From Phytopseudomonas punonensis (GTDB taxonomy: Bacteria; Pseudomonadota; Gammaproteobacteria; Pseudomonadales; Pseudomonadaceae): DNA of 64,000 nucleotides. Below, in pieces: positions 34,622 to 42,963 of this stretch. The stretch lies in NCBI RefSeq assembly GCF_900142655.1, contig NZ_FRBQ01000003.1, forward strand, positions 312,060-376,059. Direction: 5' to 3'. Each line of letters begins with the position of its first letter. Position 1 is the stretch's first letter. The position numbers and the translations under genes were made by a program. The notes beneath the pieces are model-generated. The model did no database searches and was not told where the DNA came from. It saw only the letters and a program-made list of their open reading frames with translations.

Positions 34622-36310
34622 ATGACCGAAAACTTCTGGACGGACAAATATCCCGAGGGGATCGCGGCCGAGATCGATCCCGACCAGTACCCCAACGTTC
34701 AAGCGGTACTGAAGCAGTCCTGCCAGCGTTTTGCCGACAAGCCCGCGTTTACCAACCTGGGCAAGACCCTCACCTATGGTGAGATGTACGAGCAGTCCGG
34801 CCACTTCGCGGCCTATCTGCAGCAGCACACCGATCTCAAGCCCGGCGACCGCATCGCCGTGCAACTGCCCAACGTTCTGCAATATCCGGTCGTGGTGTTC
34901 GGCGCCATGCGTGCCGGCCTGGTGGTGGTCAACACCAACCCGCTGTACACCGCACGGGAAATGGAACACCAGTTCAAGGATTCCGGCGCCAAGGCGCTGG
35001 TGTGCCTGGCGAACATGGCGCACCTGGCCGAGCAGGTTGTGCCCAAGACCGACGTGAAGACCGTGATCGTCACCGAGGTCGGCGATATGCTATCGCCGCT
35101 CAAGCGTCTGTTGGTCAATGCCGTTGTCAAGTACGTGAAGAAGATGGTGCCGGCCTATAACCTGCCGAGCGCCGTCAAATTCACCGATGCTCTGAGCCAA
35201 GGCCGTGGCAAGGCGATCAACGAGGCCAGCCCAGACGCGCAGGATGTTGCCGTGCTGCAGTACACCGGTGGCACTACCGGCGTGGCCAAGGGCGCGATGC
35301 TCACGCACCGCAACCTGATCGCCAACATGTTGCAGTGCCGCGAGCTGATGGGTTCCAACCTCAACGAGGGCAGCGAGATTCTGGTCGCGCCGTTGCCGCT
35401 TTATCACATCTACGCCTTCACCTTTCACTGCATGGCGATGATGCATTGCGGCAACCACAACCTGCTGATCACCAACCCGCGTGATCTGCCGACCATGATC
35501 AAGGACCTGTCCAAGTTCAAGTTCAGTGGTTTCGTCGGCCTCAACACCCTGTTCGTGGCGCTGAGCAATAACGAGGGTTTCCAGAAACTCGACTTCTCCA
35601 AGCTCAAGGTCACCCTGTCCGGTGGCATGGCGCTGCAGCAGGCGGCCGCCGAGCGCTGGAAACAGGTTACCGGCTGCGCGATTTGCGAAGGCTACGGCTT
35701 GACCGAGACCAGCCCGGTAGCGTCGGTCAACCCGGTAACCCACAACCAGCTGGGTACCATCGGTATTCCGGCACCGTCTACCCTGTTCAAGGTGATCGAT
35801 GATCAGGGCAATGACCTTGATTTGGGCGAAACCGGCGAGCTGTGCATCAAGGGCCCGCAGGTGATGAAGGGCTACTGGCAGCGCCAGGAAGCCACCGATG
35901 AAGTGATCGACGCCAACGGCTGGTTCAAGACCGGCGACATCGGCATCATCCAGCCCGACGGCTACATCCGTATCGTCGACCGCAAGAAGGACATGATTCT
36001 GGTGTCCGGCTTCAACGTCTACCCGAACGAGCTCGAAGAAGTGCTGGTGACCCTGCCTGGCGTGCTGCAGTGCGCGGCCATCGGTGTGCCGGACGAGCGT
36101 TCGGGCGAGTCGATCAAGGTGTTCGTGGTGGTCAAACCGGGCATGACCCTGACCAAAGAGCAGGTCATGCAGCACATGCACGACAACCTCACCGGCTACA
36201 AACGACCCAAGCAGGTCGAGTTCCGCGAAAGCCTGCCGACCACCAACGTCGGCAAGATCCTGCGCCGCGAACTGCGCGACGAAGAGCTGAAGAAACTCGG
36301 CAAGAAGTAA
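34622..36310 (+). CDS. fadD1: FadD1, long-chain fatty acid-CoA ligase
   Basis: Second acyl-CoA synthetase, 562 residues from ATG 34622 (AGGAG 9 bases upstream; an in-frame GTG at 34616 is too close to it). It has the same motifs as its neighbour: YTGGTTGVAKG near 213-223, EGYGLTETSP, GWFKTGDIGIIQPDG and DRKKDMILVSGFNVYPNE. In P. aeruginosa FadD1 prefers long chains and FadD2 shorter ones; that division is known for the family there but not shown here. It ends before a strong terminator. Confidence 0.94.
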   Translation: MTENFWTDKYPEGIAAEIDPDQYPNVQAVLKQSCQRFADKPAFTNLGKTLTYGEMYEQSGHFAAYLQQHTDLKPGDRIAVQLPNVLQYPVVVFGAMRAGLVVVNTNPLYTAREMEHQFKDSGAKALVCLANMAHLAEQVVPKTDVKTVIVTEVGDMLSPLKRLLVNAVVKYVKKMVPAYNLPSAVKFTDALSQGRGKAINEASPDAQDVAVLQYTGGTTGVAKGAMLTHRNLIANMLQCRELMGSNLNEGSEILVAPLPLYHIYAFTFHCMAMMHCGNHNLLITNPRDLPTMIKDLSKFKFSGFVGLNTLFVALSNNEGFQKLDFSKLKVTLSGGMALQQAAAERWKQVTGCAICEGYGLTETSPVASVNPVTHNQLGTIGIPAPSTLFKVIDDQGNDLDLGETGELCIKGPQVMKGYWQRQEATDEVIDANGWFKTGDIGIIQPDGYIRIVDRKKDMILVSGFNVYPNELEEVLVTLPGVLQCAAIGVPDERSGESIKVFVVVKPGMTLTKEQVMQHMHDNLTGYKRPKQVEFRESLPTTNVGKILRRELRDEELKKLGKK

Positions 36311-36326
36311 CCCTTCGCGCCGTAGC

Positions 36327-36353
36327 AAAAGGCCCTGCATCGCAGGGCCTTTT
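36327..36353. terminator. Bidirectional terminator after fadD1
   Basis: AAAAGGCCCTGC, ATC, GCAGGGCCTTTT: a 12-base stem with A and T tracts on both sides, 16 bases after fadD1. It can also stop transcripts coming from uvsE on the other strand. Confidence 0.9.
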
Positions 36354-36382
36354 GCGTTGTGGGGATCGAGCTGTTCGATTCC

Positions 36383-36452
36383 GTAGCCTGGCGTTGAGCG
36401 CAGCGAAACCCGGGAATCAACCTGGGTCTCGCTGCGTCCAACGCCAGGCTAC
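36383..36452. repeat. GTAGCCTGGCGTTG...CAACGCCAGGCTAC palindromic repeat
   Basis: Arms of about 30 bases, GTAGCCTGGCGTTGAGCGCA... and ...GTCCAACGCCAGGCTAC, with CCCGGG/CCTGGG near the middle. It ends 3 bases before the uvsE stop. A minimal version of the ends is at 34262-34274. Confidence 0.75.
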
Positions 36453-36455
36453 AAG

Positions 36456-37481
36456 TCAGGCGTCTTTCAGATACCGCTCGTAAAACTCGATAGTTGCCAC
36501 ATTCTTGTCCTTGGCTTCGAACATGATGTCGAAGCGATCTAGAAACTGCAGCACGTACTCGTTGGTCCAGTGGTTCCACATCCGCGCGCTGTGGCCGTAC
36601 AGCTCGCGCTTGGGCGCGACCTTGAGTACCTCGGGCATCTCAAGTTTCTGCTCGGCGCTCAGCCCGAGTTCCTGCAGGCGTTCCTGAGGCTGCGAAAGGT
36701 GCATGGTCGGGCGTACACCGCGCCAGCTTTCGATGATCCGCGCCACGCGTTCGCTGTGCGGATCGATGTAGTCGTCCTCGTGAATCCAGCAGTGGTGTAC
36801 GTCGAGCACTACGGGCGCGAGATCGGCCAGCCCCAGGCAGGCATCTACGCCGTAGGTCTTCTCGTCGTTCTCGAAGGTGATGCACTGGCGCGCTTCATGG
36901 GACAACCGCGGCCACACCGCACGAATACCGTCGCCACCCAGCTTGCCGGCGATATGCAGATTGCACTTGAAGTCCTGAAAGGTCCGCCCGTAACCCATCA
37001 TGCGGATCATGTCGGCGTGGTACTCGAACTCGGCGAGGCTGTTTTCCACCACGTCCGGGCGATCCGAGCCCAGCACGCAATACTGGCCAGGGTGCATCGA
37101 CAGGCGAATATTGGCCGCGCGCGCCACTTCACCAATCGCCGCAAAACCCTCGATCAGGCGCTGCTGCATCTCGGGTTGCTGATAGAAGGCGGCTACCTTC
37201 GGGTGGCTATAGAACGGCAGCAGGTCGCTGCTCAAACGCAGCATCTGCAACGGTTTTGGCAGCGTCACCACATAGGCGAGCAGGCGCAGCTGAGCTTGCA
37301 GGTTGTGCTCGACGATCTCGGTCAGCTTGGCGTATGCCACAGGCGTGGCGACGCTTTCCATCCACCGCAACGTTGTGGTGCGCGGATTGAACGCCGCCTC
37401 GATGGTTTTCAGCTCACCTGCCGGCAGGCTCTGGTCGGGGTGGCGGTACTGACAAGGGAAGCCAATGCGGTGTAGCGACAT
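36456..37481 (-). CDS. uvsE: UV damage endonuclease (UvsE/UVDE family)
   Basis: Metal-dependent TIM-barrel endonuclease that nicks DNA 5' of UV photoproducts, an alternative to excision repair by UvrABC. The 341 residues include the N-terminal RIGFPCQY and RLSSDLLPFYSHP. The metal-site motifs are LSMHPGQYCVLGS, HIAGKLGGDG, CITFENDEK, VVLDVHHCWIHEDD and DIMFEAKDKN. The ATG at 37481 has GAGG 6 bases upstream; the longer frame to 37538 is not needed. It forms a single-gene unit on the minus strand. Confidence 0.93.
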   Translation of the reverse strand: MSLHRIGFPCQYRHPDQSLPAGELKTIEAAFNPRTTTLRWMESVATPVAYAKLTEIVEHNLQAQLRLLAYVVTLPKPLQMLRLSSDLLPFYSHPKVAAFYQQPEMQQRLIEGFAAIGEVARAANIRLSMHPGQYCVLGSDRPDVVENSLAEFEYHADMIRMMGYGRTFQDFKCNLHIAGKLGGDGIRAVWPRLSHEARQCITFENDEKTYGVDACLGLADLAPVVLDVHHCWIHEDDYIDPHSERVARIIESWRGVRPTMHLSQPQERLQELGLSAEQKLEMPEVLKVAPKRELYGHSARMWNHWTNEYVLQFLDRFDIMFEAKDKNVATIEFYERYLKDA

Positions 37482-37568
37482 CTGTAACCTCGAAACAGAA
37501 GAGAGCTGCGCGTTCAGACAGGCGCGGCGTTCGATCACTCATTGTTTCGATTATGCCGCAGGCGGCGC

Positions 37569-38735
37569 TCAGCCGCCTCGCGTATGAAACCTACCGCTAC
37601 CCGGTTTGAAACGCGTCGCCATGAGCATCAGTACCAGCGTGGCAGCGGCCATCATCAGCCAACTCAGACGCAGGTCGTTGGCGTATTGGCGCAGCAGGCC
37701 GGCGAGCAGCGGTGAGGTGGCGGCGATCAGGTAGCCGCCGCCCTGCACGAAGGCCAGCAGGTCGCCAGTCTGGCGTGGGTCGTCGAGATGATCCTGAGCG
37801 ACCACCAGCGACAGCGGAAACAGCGCGCCGATACCGATGCCGATCAGCACGCAAATCGGTACTACCAGCGCTAGTGGCGCCAGCACCAGGGCGATCAGCC
37901 CAAGCAGCAGGCAAACCAGCACGACGCCCAGCAGCACGCGGCGATCCGGGCAGCGCGCCAGCAGGCTTGAGGCCAGCAGGCCGGCGGCGACTTCACAGAG
38001 CGTCAGGGCGGCCAGCAACAGGCCGCTGGCCTCGGCGCTCCAGCCCAGCGAGGTGTAGTAGGGCGGCAGCCAGGCCAGCACTAGCGTATAGCCGGCGGTG
38101 CCGACCCCGAAGAAGGCCATCAGCAGCCAGGCGCGCGGCGAGCGCCAGGGGTTGAGCGGCGCGGCTGCTTGGGCGGCAGCGGGTTCGTCGGCTGGCGCGG
38201 CGCGGTTCCACACCAGGCAGGCGACGATGGCCGGCACGGCCCAAGTCGCCAGTGCCCATGACCAGCCCAGCCACTGCGCGAGCCACGGCGTCAGCGCCGC
38301 ACCGAAAGCCGCGCCGCCCATGATCGCGCAGCTGTAGAAGCCGATCAGGCGGCCGGCGTCATGGCTGAAACGCGCCTTGATCAACCCCGGTAGCAGTGCC
38401 TGCACGAAGGCGATACCGGCGCCGGCCAGTAGTGCGCTGATCAGCAGCGGCGTGGCCTGCGGCAGCAGTCCACGTGCCAGGCAGGCGACGGCGATCAGCA
38501 GGGTGCCGAGCCAGATGCCGCGGCGTTCGCCGAGCCTTCCGCGCAAGAAGGTCGCCGCCAGGGCGCCGAGGCCCATGATCACGATTGGCAGGCTGGTCAG
38601 CAGGCTGGCGCCCACGTGCCCCAGGTGCGTATCCAGCTGAATGCGGTCGAGCAGCGGGCCCACGGCCGCAAGTACGGGGCGCAGGTTCAGGCCCAGCAGA
38701 ATGATCGCCAGCAGCAACAGGGTTTGCTTTTTCAT
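37569..38735 (-). CDS. MFS transporter, CynX/NimT type
   Basis: A 388-residue inner-membrane transporter with 12 predicted spans. The start MKKQTLLLLAIILLGLNLRPVLAAVGPLLDRI is typical of the CynX/NimT (cyanate/nitroimidazole) MFS subgroup. AGGAG precedes the ATG at 38735. The frame remains open far upstream, but that part is the EamA gene read in another frame. Its ATG overlaps the stop of the EamA gene, so the two transporters are made together. The MarR gene lies divergent upstream. The substrate is unknown. Confidence 0.87.
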   Translation of the reverse strand: MKKQTLLLLAIILLGLNLRPVLAAVGPLLDRIQLDTHLGHVGASLLTSLPIVIMGLGALAATFLRGRLGERRGIWLGTLLIAVACLARGLLPQATPLLISALLAGAGIAFVQALLPGLIKARFSHDAGRLIGFYSCAIMGGAAFGAALTPWLAQWLGWSWALATWAVPAIVACLVWNRAAPADEPAAAQAAAPLNPWRSPRAWLLMAFFGVGTAGYTLVLAWLPPYYTSLGWSAEASGLLLAALTLCEVAAGLLASSLLARCPDRRVLLGVVLVCLLLGLIALVLAPLALVVPICVLIGIGIGALFPLSLVVAQDHLDDPRQTGDLLAFVQGGGYLIAATSPLLAGLLRQYANDLRLSWLMMAAATLVLMLMATRFKPGSGRFHTRGG

Positions 38736-39634
38736 TGCGCGTTCTCCTGAGCGCCGCGCCAGGCCACCAGTAGTACGCCGACCACGATGCACAGGGCTGA
38801 CAGCGCCAGGCTCAGGCTGCCTTGTTCGCCAAGCAGACCAATGGCCATGGCCGCGCCGGTGATCGCTGCTACCGAGCCGATCTGGCTGAGAAATACGGTA
38901 CCCGCCAGCTTCTGGAGGATGAAGAACAGCGCGTAGACCGCCGCGAACAACAGCATCTGCACCAGCATCAGGCCGACGCCCATGGTGCTGCTTAGGTTCG
39001 GCGAGAAGTCCACGCCAAACAGGGCCGTCAGCCCCAGCAGCAGCGCGCCACCCAGCAGCATGCCGGGCGCCAGCGACAAAGGCGCGGCGCCAATGGGCCA
39101 GTAACGGGCGCGGTAGATATTGCCCAACGCCAGGAACACTGGCACGCAAAGTGCGGCCACCACCCATAGCGCCGGGCTGTCGCCGCCGTGCAGCTTGTCG
39201 AGGGCCAGCAACAGGCTGCCGGACAGGCCGATGCAGATACCTACCAGGCGGATACGACTGAGCGCCTCCATGCGCAGCACCAGGGCCAGCAAGTAGGTGA
39301 ACAGGGGCGGGAAAGCCAGGCACATCGAGGCGAAGCCGGCACCAACATGGCCGATTGAGCTGAACAGCAGGGCGTTCGGCAGCGCGATGCTGAGCAGGCC
39401 CGATGCCAGGTAATAGCGTTGTTGCGGCAGGCTCATGCCAGGCCGCTCGCCACGCCACCAGGCGAACAGCAATAACAGCAGACCGCCGCCGATCAGGCCC
39501 CACAGCAGGTAGGCCATCGGCTGCCAGCCGACGTTGCCGGCCAACTTGACCAGAATACTGGTGAGCCCCATTAGCGCGCCGATGGTGAATAGCAGGGCCA
39601 GGGCCAAAACGGGTCGATGCTGCGTGCCTGCCAT
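38732..39634 (-). CDS. EamA/DMT-family transporter
   Basis: A 300-residue membrane protein of the drug/metabolite transporter superfamily. It shows ten hydrophobic spans in two EamA repeats (about 10-145 and 155-290), with GQ/PLFTYLLALVLRMEALSR in the first. It is the first gene of a two-transporter operon, and its stop overlaps the MFS start (ATGA). The divergent MarR regulator and the palindrome between them suggest substrate-induced expression. The substrate is unknown. Confidence 0.87.
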   Translation of the reverse strand: MAGTQHRPVLALALLFTIGALMGLTSILVKLAGNVGWQPMAYLLWGLIGGGLLLLLFAWWRGERPGMSLPQQRYYLASGLLSIALPNALLFSSIGHVGAGFASMCLAFPPLFTYLLALVLRMEALSRIRLVGICIGLSGSLLLALDKLHGGDSPALWVVAALCVPVFLALGNIYRARYWPIGAAPLSLAPGMLLGGALLLGLTALFGVDFSPNLSSTMGVGLMLVQMLLFAAVYALFFILQKLAGTVFLSQIGSVAAITGAAMAIGLLGEQGSLSLALSALCIVVGVLLVAWRGAQENAQ

Positions 39635-39688
39635 GCAGGTGTCTCCTCTGACGGGTTACGCTAAGATGCAAACATTCTTTTTGAAAAG

Positions 39689-39706
39689 TATCTTGATGGC
39701 AAGATA
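39689..39706. promoter_or_regulatory. Probable MarR operator
   Basis: TATCTTG, ATGG, CAAGATA: two perfect 7-base arms in the 85-base divergent region between the EamA and MarR genes. MarR-family dimers commonly bind palindromes of the form ATCTTGA-TCAAGAT. Its position, 14 bases before the marR start codon, fits autorepression together with control of the exporter operon. Confidence 0.75.
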
Positions 39707-39719
39707 AATTGAGGTCGAC

Positions 39720-40217
39720 ATGCGAGATCGAGCACACCTGGCCACCGAGCAGTGGCGTGAACAACGTCCGGATGTGGATGGTTTTGCCATGGCCGTGATT
39801 GGGCGACTAGGCGAGCTGAGCCAGGTGATCAGCCGCGACCACCTACTGCCGTTCTTCGCCAGTCACGGACTGCAGGCCGGTGAGTTCGACGTGCTCGCTA
39901 CGCTTCGTCGCTCTGGCGAGCCCTATGCGCTGATGCCCACAGCGTTGTACGAAAGCGCGATGATTTCCTCCGGCGGCATGACCAGCCGCATCGACCGCCT
40001 GGAAAAGGCCGGGTTGATCGAGCGGCGCAAGCACCCGAGCGATCGCCGCGGCATTCTGGTGGCGCTGACAGCCGCTGGCTTTGAACTGATCGACAGCATG
40101 CTCGCCGCTCATGTTGCTAACCTGCAAGGCGTTCTGGCCGCCCTCAGTGACGAGGAAAAACAGCAGTTATATGCGCTCACCGGCAAGCTGCTGGCCAACC
40201 TGCAACCGGGTGAATGA
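39720..40217 (+). CDS. MarR-family transcriptional regulator
   Basis: A 165-residue regulator. The winged helix lies at about 45-120, with GEFDVLATLRRSGEPYALMPTALYESAMISSGGMTSRIDRLEKAGLIERRKHPSDRRG holding the recognition helix and wing. GAGG lies 5 bases before the ATG. It is divergent from the EamA/MFS operon, with the likely operator between. It is followed by two small membrane-protein genes on the same strand, 14 and 14 bases apart, which are probably co-transcribed. Confidence 0.9.
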   Translation: MRDRAHLATEQWREQRPDVDGFAMAVIGRLGELSQVISRDHLLPFFASHGLQAGEFDVLATLRRSGEPYALMPTALYESAMISSGGMTSRIDRLEKAGLIERRKHPSDRRGILVALTAAGFELIDSMLAAHVANLQGVLAALSDEEKQQLYALTGKLLANLQPGE

Positions 40218-40231
40218 AAGGAATCGAACCC

Positions 40232-40528
40232 ATGTCGCTCACGGCATTGATCATCGGCGTGTTCGCCCAGCTCTTCTTCGCAGGCCTGCAAGGCCTGATC
40301 GTGGTGTTCTCCGGCGCGGCCATCGCCAACAACAGCGAGTTGACGCCCTTTCAGGACCGCCTGCTGTCGAGCCTGATGCTGTTGCTCCCTGGCATATCGC
40401 TGGCCACCGCCGGCCTTTTGGTGGTCGGCTACCTCAGCTCGGCGCCGTGGCTGTCCAACCTCTGGCATCTGATTCCGGTAGTGACGTTCGGGTTGTATCT
40501 GCTGTTCGTGCTGTTCCTGAATCGCTGA
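40232..40528 (+). CDS. Small membrane protein of unknown function
   Basis: 98 residues with three hydrophobic segments (about 3-28, 45-66, 74-96). It begins MSLTALIIGVFAQLFFAGLQG. AAGGA lies 9 bases before ATG 40232; an earlier in-frame ATG at 40214 overlaps the marR stop and has no ribosome site. It follows marR directly. I do not recognise a family. Confidence 0.7.
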   Translation: MSLTALIIGVFAQLFFAGLQGLIVVFSGAAIANNSELTPFQDRLLSSLMLLLPGISLATAGLLVVGYLSSAPWLSNLWHLIPVVTFGLYLLFVLFLNR

Positions 40529-40542
40529 ACAGGCAGGGCAGC

Positions 40543-40746
40543 ATGGATGAGATTCTGGGCTACCTTGGTGGGCTGATCGAACGCGGTTTCCGGCTGTTCG
40601 GATTATGGATATTGAAGCTATTGACAGATGGCCGTTACAGAGACACCAACAGCTACCTGTATTTCCTGCCTACCTTCATCGGCTTCGTGACCCTCGCAGT
40701 CCTGTCGATCGCCATCCTCTGCATCTTCCTCTTCTTGCTCAGCTAG
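40543..40746 (+). CDS. Small membrane protein of unknown function
   Basis: 67 residues. An amphipathic N-terminal helix (about 1-28) is followed by a polar turn DGRYRDTNSY and one strong transmembrane helix (about 40-66). AGGG precedes the ATG. It starts 14 bases after the preceding gene, in the marR transcription unit. The family was not recognised. Confidence 0.65.
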   Translation: MDEILGYLGGLIERGFRLFGLWILKLLTDGRYRDTNSYLYFLPTFIGFVTLAVLSIAILCIFLFLLS

Positions 40747-40907
40747 TCGCCTGGCTTTTGGGCGCGCGTAGCTGACTTCCTCTCATCATCTGGTGCTCTC
40801 AGTAGGGTGGGTCAGGGTGCGTAGCTGGCGCTTCACCTGCGCGGCCCGACCTGTCCGCCATCAGCGATTGATGACCTTGCTGGATATGGAATAAAAATCT
40901 AATATAG

Positions 40908-40920
40908 ACAAATATTTTGT
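40908..40920. promoter_or_regulatory. AT-rich inverted repeat upstream of the dehydratase gene
   Basis: ACAAA, TAT, TTTGT within an AT-rich patch (40890-40920), about 115-127 bases upstream of the dehydratase start. It is a candidate operator or promoter region for the two-gene operon. The rest of 40747-41034 shows no gene. Confidence 0.35.
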
Positions 40921-41034
40921 ATCGCTCTGATTTTGGGCCTCCGCGGTCACAAGTCGCCATGCATGGCTTGTTAACCCGCATACCCCTACCAGAGCCGATT
41001 TCCGCATCATCATCTCCGACACTAGAGGTTCCAG

Positions 41035-42012
41035 ATGCCACTCGACGATACCTACCTGCAGCAGCTTTTCGCGGCGATCAGCGAGGCGCATGTCGCGCTG
41101 CGTCCGGAGGTGGCGGTAACGCCGCTCGTTCACAGTGCGGCGTTGTCCTCGATGACAGGCTGCGAGGTTTACCTCAAGTGCGAGCACCTGCAGCACACCG
41201 GGTCGTTCAAGTTTCGCGGTGCCAGCAACAAGATTCGCCTGCTGCCGGAAGCGCAGCGCAAAACGGGCGTGATCACGGCATCGTCCGGTAACCATGGCCA
41301 GGCGCTTGCGCTGGCCGGCAGGACGCTCGGCGTGCCTGTCACCGTCTACACCACTGCGACGGCTTCGCGCGTCAAACTCGATGCCATACGTGCCCAGGGC
41401 GCAGAGGTGGTAAGCCTGGATACGGACCCGCTGAGTGTCGAGCTGGAAGCCGCCCGCCAGGCCGAGCAGCAGGGCAAGCCGTTCGTTTCCCCCTACAACG
41501 ACGCCCAGGTGATCGCCGGTCAGGGCACCATCGGCATGGAGCTGTATGAGCAGGCCGAGCAGCTGGATGCGGTCTTCGTCGCGGTTGGTGGCGGCGGGAT
41601 GATTTCAGGCATCGGCACCGCGCTCGACCGCCTGAGCCCGGCAACCCAGATCATCGCCTGCTGGCCTGCCAGTGCCCCGACGCTGCAGAAGTCGCTGGAG
41701 GCCGGAGCGATTATCGACATGGAGGAGGGCGAGACCCTGTCCGACGGTACCGCCGGCGGTGTCGAGCCGGGCAGCATTACCTTTCCGCTGTGCCAGCATC
41801 TGATCGATCGCGCCGTGCTGGTTTCCGAGCAGGAGATCAAAGAGGCAATGCGCGATGTTGCGGCAACCGAACGCTGGATCATCGAAGGCGCCGCCGGCGT
41901 TGCCATGGCCGCGATGAAAAAGCTCGCACCAGAGTTGCGCGGCAAGCGCGTTGCCGTGGTGATCTGTGGTCGCAACATCACCCTCGAAAAAATCCTCGGC
42001 GCGCTGGCGTGA
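41035..42012 (+). CDS. PLP-dependent serine/threonine dehydratase-like protein (EutB / hydroxyaspartate-dehydratase type)
   Basis: Fold-type II PLP enzyme of 325 residues. The PLP lysine is K59 in GSFKFRGA. The phosphate loop AVGGGGMISGIG is near residues 182-193, and SSGNHGQALA near 83-92. It lacks the C-terminal ACT domain of biosynthetic IlvA, so it is a catabolic type. It is translationally coupled (GTGA overlap) to an ornithine-cyclodeaminase family gene. The same pairing occurs in ectoine degradation (EutB-EutC) and in the beta-hydroxyaspartate pathway (BhcB-BhcD). No doeA/doeB or other ectoine genes are in view, so the substrate is open. Confidence 0.85.
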   Translation: MPLDDTYLQQLFAAISEAHVALRPEVAVTPLVHSAALSSMTGCEVYLKCEHLQHTGSFKFRGASNKIRLLPEAQRKTGVITASSGNHGQALALAGRTLGVPVTVYTTATASRVKLDAIRAQGAEVVSLDTDPLSVELEAARQAEQQGKPFVSPYNDAQVIAGQGTIGMELYEQAEQLDAVFVAVGGGGMISGIGTALDRLSPATQIIACWPASAPTLQKSLEAGAIIDMEEGETLSDGTAGGVEPGSITFPLCQHLIDRAVLVSEQEIKEAMRDVAATERWIIEGAAGVAMAAMKKLAPELRGKRVAVVICGRNITLEKILGALA

Positions 42013-42953
42013 GGATCGTCGACAAGCAGCAAATCGTTGCCCATATCGATCTCGACCTGGCGGTGCAGTGGATCGAAGAAGGCTTCGTCGCGTTCTCCAA
42101 TGGGACGGTGCAGGTACCGCCCGTGCAGAGCTTTGCGTTCACCGGCGCCAATGGTGATTGCTGCGTTAAATCCGCCTTCATGGAGGGCAGCGAAACTTTC
42201 ACCGTCAAGATTTCAACCGGCTTCTACGACAACCCCGGCAAGGGGCTGGCGAGCAATGACGGGCTGATGCTGGTGCTGTCGGCAAGCAACGGCCAGCCGA
42301 TCGCGCTGTTGCAGGATGAAGGCTGGCTCACCTGCATGCGCACGGCGCTGGCTGGGCGTATCGCGGCACGGCTTCTCGCGCCGCGAGAGGTGCATGCCAT
42401 TGGCATTCTCGGTACGGGGATGCAGGCGCGCATGCAGCTCGAACAGCTGCTGCCGGTTACCGCGTGCCGCAGGGTAATTGTCTGGGGGCGCAGCGAGGTT
42501 GCTCTGGCGTCTTATAAAGCCTTCGCAAGCGCGCTCGGATTCGAGGTTCACACCACCGTCGATCCGCGAGAGGTGGCGCAAGGTGCCAACCTGATCGTGT
42601 GTGCAACGCCATCGCGACAAGCGCTTATCGACAACAAGTGGGTCAGGCCGGGCACGCATATCACTGCAGTCGGCGCGGATGCGCCCGGTAAGCAGGAGCT
42701 CGACCCGCTGCTGGTCGCGCGTGCAGATCGCATCATCGTCGACTCGATCGTTCAATGCCGGCAGTACGGCGAGGTGTCCCATGCCTTGAAGGCCGGGCTG
42801 ATCGAGGAAGGAAGGTTGAGTGAAATCGGCGCCTTGCTGGATGGGCGAATTAGCGGACGTGCGAATGACGATGAAATAACCCTCGTCGACCTGACCGGGG
42901 TCGCCATTCAGGACGCGCAAATCGCGCGCTGTGCGCTGCAGTCTCTGCCATGA
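42009..42953 (+). CDS. Ornithine cyclodeaminase / mu-crystallin family protein (EutC or iminosuccinate-reductase type)
   Basis: NAD(P)-dependent enzyme of 314 residues. The Rossmann motif GILGTGMQARMQLEQLL begins near residue 132, substrate-side VKSAFMEGSETFTVKIST lies at 53-70, and VGADAPGKQELDP near 225. The start is GTG 42009, overlapping the stop of the dehydratase gene; the open frame further upstream is that gene's sequence in another frame. Members of this family act as cyclodeaminases, imine reductases or alanine dehydrogenases. The coupled dehydratase makes reduction of an imine intermediate attractive, but that is an inference. Confidence 0.85.
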   Translation: MRIVDKQQIVAHIDLDLAVQWIEEGFVAFSNGTVQVPPVQSFAFTGANGDCCVKSAFMEGSETFTVKISTGFYDNPGKGLASNDGLMLVLSASNGQPIALLQDEGWLTCMRTALAGRIAARLLAPREVHAIGILGTGMQARMQLEQLLPVTACRRVIVWGRSEVALASYKAFASALGFEVHTTVDPREVAQGANLIVCATPSRQALIDNKWVRPGTHITAVGADAPGKQELDPLLVARADRIIVDSIVQCRQYGEVSHALKAGLIEEGRLSEIGALLDGRISGRANDDEITLVDLTGVAIQDAQIARCALQSLP

Positions 42954-42963
42954 CTCGCCCGCC

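Noticed and set aside
38736-39764. A 731-codon frame that would fuse an upstream segment to the MFS transporter
   Set aside because: The upstream part is the EamA gene read in a wrong frame; the MFS start at 38735 has AGGAG and the expected N-terminus.
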